Shown here piece by piece: positions 6,617-9,273 of a DNA stretch of 9,273 nucleotides. This DNA comes from an uncultured Pseudorhodobacter sp. (lineage in GTDB: Bacteria > Pseudomonadota > Alphaproteobacteria > Rhodobacterales > Rhodobacteraceae): the NCBI GenBank assembly GCA_945952425.1, contig CAMFIX010000087.1, positions 1-9,273 of the forward strand. The letters are read 5' to 3'. Below the pieces are notes generated by a model, which did not search any database, was not told the origin of the DNA, and was given only the letters and a program-made list of their open reading frames with translations. Position 1 is the stretch's first letter; the number at the start of each line of letters is the position of its first letter. The position numbers were made by a program, and so were the translations under genes.

Positions 6617-7198
6617 CTAGCGCAGGCAGACCTGCAGCTGGTCGTGGTACATGTTGGCCCGCGCGCCGACCTTGGCCGCGACACTGACCAGCCAGCCCTT
6701 GGCCTCGTGGCTGCCGTTCGAAAAGCCCCGCCGCCCCTCGTGATAGGCCAGGTACTGGTTCTCGGCATCGGACTTCGAAATCCCCAGCTCGGCCGTCGTG
6801 CCGTTGATATACCAGCCCATGAAATCGGTCGCATCGCGGATGTTGTCGCGCCGCGCGCCGCCCCGGCGTTGCTCGCGCTTGTAATCGTCCCAGGTGCTGT
6901 CCAGGGCCTGGGCATAGCCATAGGCGCTGCTTTGCCGCCCCATCGGGATCACCCCCAGCGCATATTGATGCGGGGTCCGCGCATTGCCGATGAACTTGCT
7001 CTCCTGGTAGAGGATCGCCATCTGCACCGAGATCGGCACCCCCCATTTCGCCTGGACGGCCCGCATGGCCCGCAGATACTGCGGCCGCTGCTTGACCACC
7101 GAACAGGCGTCATCCATGTTGCGCGGCGCCGAAAAGTTGCCTCCGCCGCAAGAGGCGAGGAAAAGCAACAGGATCGACGCACGGAAAGCTCTGCTCAT
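6617..7198 (-). CDS. Lytic transglycosylase-like (SLT fold) lipoprotein
   Basis: A 193-residue exported protein resembling small SLT-domain lytic transglycosylase lipoproteins. The start is ATG at 7198, preceded by GAGGGG. Residues 1-17 form a lipoprotein signal, with the lipobox LASC at 14-17 giving lipidated Cys17; the following glycines carry no Asp at +2, so outer-membrane sorting is expected. A lysozyme-like core follows: a helix ending in WGVPISVQMAILYQESKF with Glu66 as the likely catalytic acid, then SAYGYAQALDSTWDDY, equivalent to the GLMQ region of SLT enzymes, then DATDFMGWYI and a tyrosine-rich YLAYHEGRRGF block. The SLT assignment rests on this motif order, not on a search. The actual cleavage specificity cannot be read from the sequence. 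It is convergent with lolA and divergent from hspQ. Confidence 0.82.
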   Translation of the reverse strand: MSRAFRASILLLFLASCGGGNFSAPRNMDDACSVVKQRPQYLRAMRAVQAKWGVPISVQMAILYQESKFIGNARTPHQYALGVIPMGRQSSAYGYAQALDSTWDDYKREQRRGGARRDNIRDATDFMGWYINGTTAELGISKSDAENQYLAYHEGRRGFSNGSHEAKGWLVSVAAKVGARANMYHDQLQVCLR

Positions 7199-7227
7199 CT
7201 GCCCCTCATGCGTTCTTGTTTTGTGGC

Positions 7228-7256
7228 AAGATAGGCGAGAAATCCTGACTTTCCAA
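7228..7256 (-). promoter_or_regulatory. Candidate sigma-70 promoter for the SLT lipoprotein gene
   Basis: On the minus strand TTGGAA (7256-7251) and TATCTT (7233-7228) are separated by exactly 17 bases. Transcription would start near 7221 and give a leader of about 22 bases ahead of the ATG at 7198. This is the best-looking housekeeping-type promoter I see in the window. Confidence 0.5.
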
Positions 7257-7350
7257 TGGCAGAACCTGGGCTTGCGGGCGAAAAGCCGCCAACTGTCGGT
7301 CGAAAGGCCACAGATTGTTTCCCTCTCGGCGGCGCGCATCGGTGGACATG

Positions 7351-7368
7351 GGTTTACGACAGGTTTAC
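7351..7368 (+). promoter_or_regulatory. Direct repeat upstream of hspQ
   Basis: GGTTTAC occurs twice, at 7351-7357 and 7362-7368, so the copies start 11 bases apart, about one helical turn. They lie 24 bases before the hspQ start. This could be a regulator site; no clear heat-shock (RpoH) or housekeeping promoter was found in the 193-base divergent gap. Apart from this repeat and the minus-strand promoter I see nothing else there. Confidence 0.3.
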
Positions 7369-7391
7369 TGAAAGGGCTCAAGGAGACCGGC

Positions 7392-7721
7392 ATGATGCTT
7401 TCGACCGCCGCCAAATATCACATCGGCCAGGTGCTGAGACATCGCAAGCATCCGTTCCGCGGCGTGGTCTTCGATGTCGATGCCATGTTTTCGAACACCG
7501 AGGAATGGTATCAGAACATCCCCGAAGAGGCGCGGCCGTCCAAGGATCAGCCTTTCTATCACCTTCTGGCCGAGAACGACCAAAGCTATTACGTGGCCTA
7601 TGTGTCCGAGCAGAACCTCGTGCCCGACGAAACCGGCGAGCCGATGAGCCATCCCGACCTGCCCGATCTCTTCGGCGATTTCGAGGATGGCGTCTATCCG
7701 CTGCAATTCCAGTTGAATTGA
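7392..7721 (+). CDS. hspQ: Heat-shock protein HspQ (YccV-like, hemimethylated-DNA-binding fold)
   Basis: Small cytoplasmic heat-shock protein. In E. coli HspQ acts as a specificity factor for the Lon protease and promotes degradation of certain DnaA mutants. The protein is 109 residues against about 105 in E. coli. Family hallmarks are IGQVLRHRKHPFRGVVFDVD (11-30), DQPFYHLLAEND (52-63) and YYVAYVSEQNLV (66-77), followed by an acidic C-terminus. The start is ATG at 7392 with AAGGAG six bases before; a second ATG follows directly. An open frame reaches further upstream but would overlap the divergent gene and its promoter. The next two genes downstream are a STAS/kinase regulatory pair, after a 66-base gap with a palindrome, so co-transcription is possible but not certain. 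Confidence 0.94.
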   Translation: MMLSTAAKYHIGQVLRHRKHPFRGVVFDVDAMFSNTEEWYQNIPEEARPSKDQPFYHLLAENDQSYYVAYVSEQNLVPDETGEPMSHPDLPDLFGDFEDGVYPLQFQLN

Positions 7722-7725
7722 GCGC

Positions 7726-7743
7726 GGTTACCCTTCCGTAACC
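7726..7743. promoter_or_regulatory. Palindrome GGTTAC-N6-GTAACC between hspQ and the STAS gene
   Basis: GGTTAC (7726-7731) and GTAACC (7738-7743) form a perfect six-base inverted repeat with a six-base spacer, five bases after the hspQ stop. Without a T-run it is a poor intrinsic terminator; the two half-sites about one turn apart suit a dimeric regulator equally well. A very weak promoter (TTACCC, 18-base gap, TCTAAG) overlaps it. Confidence 0.35.
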
Positions 7744-7787
7744 CCTTGTCGTCTAAGGTCGGCCCTGACCAGATGAAAGGGCGCTTC

Positions 7788-8123
7788 ATGAACCTGACGA
7801 CCGAACACAAGGGCGACATCCTGCTGATCACCGTGATGGATGACCGCATCGACGCCGCCTCCGCCATCCAGTTCAAGGAACAGATGCGCGACATCACCAG
7901 CGCCCCTTCGGCCCGTGTCGTGCTCGACATGTCGAACGTGGGCTTTCTCGACAGCTCGGGCCTCGGCGCGGTGGTGGCGGTGATGAAGGCGCTCGGCCCC
8001 GTGCGGCGGCTGGAATTGTCAGGCCTGACCACGACGGTCGAAAAGGTGTTCCGCCTGACGCGGATGGACACGGTCTTCGTCATCCACAAATCCCTGCCCG
8101 AGGGGCTGAAGGCCGCTGGCTGA
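7788..8123 (+). CDS. STAS-domain anti-anti-sigma factor (RbaV-like)
   Basis: A 111-residue single-domain STAS protein of the SpoIIAA/RsbV family. In partner switching the unphosphorylated form binds the anti-sigma kinase and frees the sigma factor; phosphorylation by the kinase turns this off. The key loop is VGFLDSSGLGAVV (51-63), and the second serine of DSSGLG (Ser57) corresponds to the phosphorylated serine of SpoIIAA. The rest follows the STAS order: ILLITVMDDRIDAASA (11-26), then the RVVLDMS strand (43-49), and a C-terminal TVFVIHKSLPEGL (about 94-106). I chose ATG at 7788 with AAAGGG upstream; an in-frame ATG at 7773 is less well placed. The kinase gene follows after ten bases. The pair resembles rbaV-rbaW of Rhodobacter capsulatus, which affect gene transfer agent production; orthology is inferred from family and gene order only. 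Confidence 0.9.
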   Translation: MNLTTEHKGDILLITVMDDRIDAASAIQFKEQMRDITSAPSARVVLDMSNVGFLDSSGLGAVVAVMKALGPVRRLELSGLTTTVEKVFRLTRMDTVFVIHKSLPEGLKAAG

Positions 8124-8133
8124 GGGGCCCGCG

Positions 8134-8580
8134 ATGTGCGCCCCCGGCCTCCTGGCCCTGACAGAGCTGCAATTCCCGGCCGAAACCACCGCGGTGCGCG
8201 AGGGTTTGGCCCGGTTGATGGCCAGCCCCTGCCTGCAGGGGCTCGGCGCGGAAGATCGCGGCACGGCCGAGGTCGTACTGGCAGAGGCGCTGAACAACGT
8301 GGTCGAACACGCCTATGCGCGCTGGTCGGGCGACGTGCTGGTCACGCTGCGCCGCGAGCCGACTCAGGTCGAGGTGCGGATCACCGATCACGGCCTGCCG
8401 ATGCCGCAAGCATCCCCCCCCCAGGGCGCCCTGCCCGAGATCGGCGCCTTCGACGACCTGCCCGAGGGGGGATTCGGCTGGTTCCTGATTCGCAGCCTGG
8501 CGCGCGAGCTGACCTACCGCCGCCAGGGCGAGCGCAACGAACTGACCTTCGCCATCCCCGTCGACAATTGGGAAGCCTGA
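8134..8580 (+). CDS. Anti-sigma factor serine kinase, HATPase_c (RbaW/RsbW-like)
   Basis: A 148-residue GHKL ATPase of the SpoIIAB/RsbW family, predicted to hold a sigma factor inactive and to phosphorylate the STAS protein encoded just upstream. The N box is ExxxNxxxHAY (Glu51, Asn55, His59) in EALNNVVEHAY. The G1 box is ITDHGLP (83-89), and the G2/ATP-lid region is EGGFGWFLIRSLARELTYRR (111-130). The start is ATG at 8134 with GAGGGG six bases upstream. A run of nine C (8414-8422) encodes the Ser-Pro-Pro-Gln linker between G1 and G2; slippage there would remove the ATP lid. No phosphatase domain is fused and no sigma gene is adjacent, so both partners must lie elsewhere. By gene order it probably corresponds to RbaW of Rhodobacter capsulatus, at moderate confidence. 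Confidence 0.9.
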   Translation: MCAPGLLALTELQFPAETTAVREGLARLMASPCLQGLGAEDRGTAEVVLAEALNNVVEHAYARWSGDVLVTLRREPTQVEVRITDHGLPMPQASPPQGALPEIGAFDDLPEGGFGWFLIRSLARELTYRRQGERNELTFAIPVDNWEA

Positions 8581-8659
8581 GCGTCTTTGTTTCGAATCCA
8601 AGGAAACCGCCACGAAACCGCCTTCAGCCGCCCCCATTTCCGTCGCCTCCCCCCGCCAA

Positions 8660-9131
8660 AGTCGGTCTTGTAGCTGCATAAGGCTTCACCTCGGCGCTGC
8701 GGATCATAGCCCCCACCCAGTCCGCGGCGCCGAGGTTCTCTGCCGGGCAAATCGGTCGGATAAACGGCCCCAGTCGGCGCAACGCGGGTTTTCGCGGCAA
8801 GCCGGGCACCGGCCGCAAAGACCAACCCCTCCCGCCGCGCAGCTTCGTCTCCCCGTGCATAGCCGCCCTGACCTGCCCCTACATGCGCCGAATCGGCAAG
8901 GTCAGACCGCCCGCCCCCCAGTCGGCAGGGCCCGCAGGCCCAGATCAACTCCGCCCGAAAAGTCGGCAGGACCGCCTCCACAAACACAAAACCGCGCGAC
9001 CGCGCCCCGCCGGCTCGCCCACAAAGTCGGCAGAGGTGCCCAAATGCGCAACCTGCGACCTGCGCAAAGCCCCTGCCACAGCTCCACGCTTCCGGCCAAG
9101 CGCGCCCCCCCGGCCCATGCCATGAGTCGGC
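8660..9131 (-). repeat. Dispersed GCCGACT element, six copies
   Basis: On the minus strand GCCGACT, or ACCGACT in one case, occurs with plus-strand positions 8660-8666 (the ACC variant), 8772-8778, 8920-8926, 8961-8967, 9025-9031 and 9125-9131. The best copies extend to CTGCCGACTTT-nn-GGGCG. Start-to-start distances are 112, 148, 41, 64 and 100 bases, so it is not a regular array. The copies fall in all three frames, which argues against a protein repeat. I did not notice this heptamer elsewhere in the window. Confidence 0.55.
8688..8741 (+). terminator. Strong hairpin, probable terminator of the STAS-kinase transcript
   Basis: ACCTCGGCGCTGCGGA (8688-8703) pairs with TCCGCGGCGCCGAGGT (8721-8736) over 16 positions around a 17-base loop. 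The single non-Watson-Crick position is U-G in plus-strand RNA but A-C in minus-strand RNA, so the stem is complete only for plus-strand transcripts. TTCTCT follows the stem, a modest T-rich tail. It lies 107 bases after the kinase stop and is the best terminator candidate for that operon; it could also be a structured part of an unknown RNA. Confidence 0.5.
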
Positions 9132-9273
9132 GCAGCCGCCGCAAGAATCACCCATCTCTACGGTCAGCAGCCCCCCAACCCGAAGCCCCCATCGGACAGC
9201 CACCACCCCAACTCCACGCTAATCCGCACCTCCGGCGAGCGAGAGCCCACCGCCAAGCCCCCACCCCATGCCC

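Larger units (their letters stand above)
8581..9273. other. Non-coding or unassigned stretch after the kinase gene
   Basis: I find no convincing gene here on either strand. Open frames exist on the minus strand, the longest spanning about 8514-9206, but their products are rich in Gly, Arg, Cys and Trp, match no family I know and run antisense into the kinase gene. The stretch holds a strong hairpin at 8688-8736, a dispersed element with six copies between 8655 and 9131, and marked C excess over G on the plus strand (by hand count 163 C and 86 G in 8881-9240). A short cluster TGCGCA (9045-9050 and 9061-9066) brackets a related TGCGACC. No tRNA, rRNA, tmRNA or RNase P signature was seen. Confidence 0.6.

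Noticed and set aside
7065..7391. N-terminal extension of HspQ by about 109 codons
   Set aside because: It would overlap the divergent lipoprotein gene and its promoter, while AAGGAG six bases before 7392 gives the family-length protein.
8603..8622. Direct repeat GAAACCGCC at 8603-8611 and 8614-8622
   Set aside because: Two short copies only, in low-complexity C-rich DNA; no context supports a function.
8801..8813. Small hairpin GCCGG-GCA-CCGGC, and a similar GGGCC-CGCA-GGCCC at 8928-8941
   Set aside because: Five-base stems are expected by chance in sequence this GC-rich.
8660..9131. CRISPR array or tandem repeat
   Set aside because: Copies are only 7-19 bases long, diverged at the edges and irregularly spaced, with no cas genes.
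8514..9206. A 230-codon minus-strand open frame covering the right-hand tail
   Set aside because: No ribosome binding site of note, no family resemblance, Gly/Arg/Cys-rich composition, and it runs antisense into the kinase gene. The GCCGACT copies change frame within it, so the repeat is not a protein repeat.

Overview
The window is chromosomal DNA from a GC-rich alphaproteobacterium, most likely a member of the Rhodobacteraceae/Paracoccaceae (Rhodobacter, Tabrizicola, Gemmobacter or Paracoccus-like). This rests on the obgE-proB-proA gene order, the very high GC at third codon positions, the intergenic repeat between proB and proA, and the paired anti-anti-sigma/anti-sigma kinase genes. It is an inference, because no rRNA or marker gene is present. 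All ten protein genes appear intact; there is no transposase, tRNA, rRNA or CRISPR array.

Layout. Positions 1-150 are non-coding and hold a compound palindromic repeat, probably acting as the end of the proA transcript. From 151 to 3623 the minus strand carries an operon, read obgE > proB > proA: a ribosome-associated GTPase followed by the first two enzymes of proline synthesis. The proB start and its ribosome binding site lie inside the end of obgE. From 3684 to 4859 (minus) is an MltB-type lytic transglycosylase with a twin-arginine-like signal and a C-terminal peptidoglycan-binding domain. Divergent from it is a plus-strand pair: a short lysine 2,3-aminomutase-family radical SAM enzyme (4940-5989), overlapping by four bases with lolA (5986-6579), the periplasmic lipoprotein carrier. 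Convergent with lolA is a second lytic transglycosylase, a small lipoprotein (6617-7198, minus). Divergent from that gene, the plus strand carries hspQ (7392-7721), a STAS anti-anti-sigma factor (7788-8123) and its HATPase anti-sigma kinase (8134-8580).

How the genes relate. The middle section is an envelope neighbourhood: two peptidoglycan-cleaving enzymes, one a lipoprotein, flank the LolA lipoprotein carrier. The right section is stress and regulation: a Lon-linked heat-shock protein next to a partner-switch pair that resembles RbaV/RbaW of Rhodobacter capsulatus. Neither the sigma factor nor the phosphatase of that switch is in view.

The least ordinary part is the right end. Positions 8581-9273 hold no convincing gene but carry (i) a 16-bp hairpin that is fully paired only in plus-strand RNA, (ii) six copies of a short element that reads roughly CTGCCGACTTT-nn-GGGCGG on the minus strand, in all three frames and at irregular spacing, and (iii) a roughly two-fold excess of C over G on the plus strand. 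The function of this stretch is unknown to me. The rest of the window is largely conventional core genome.
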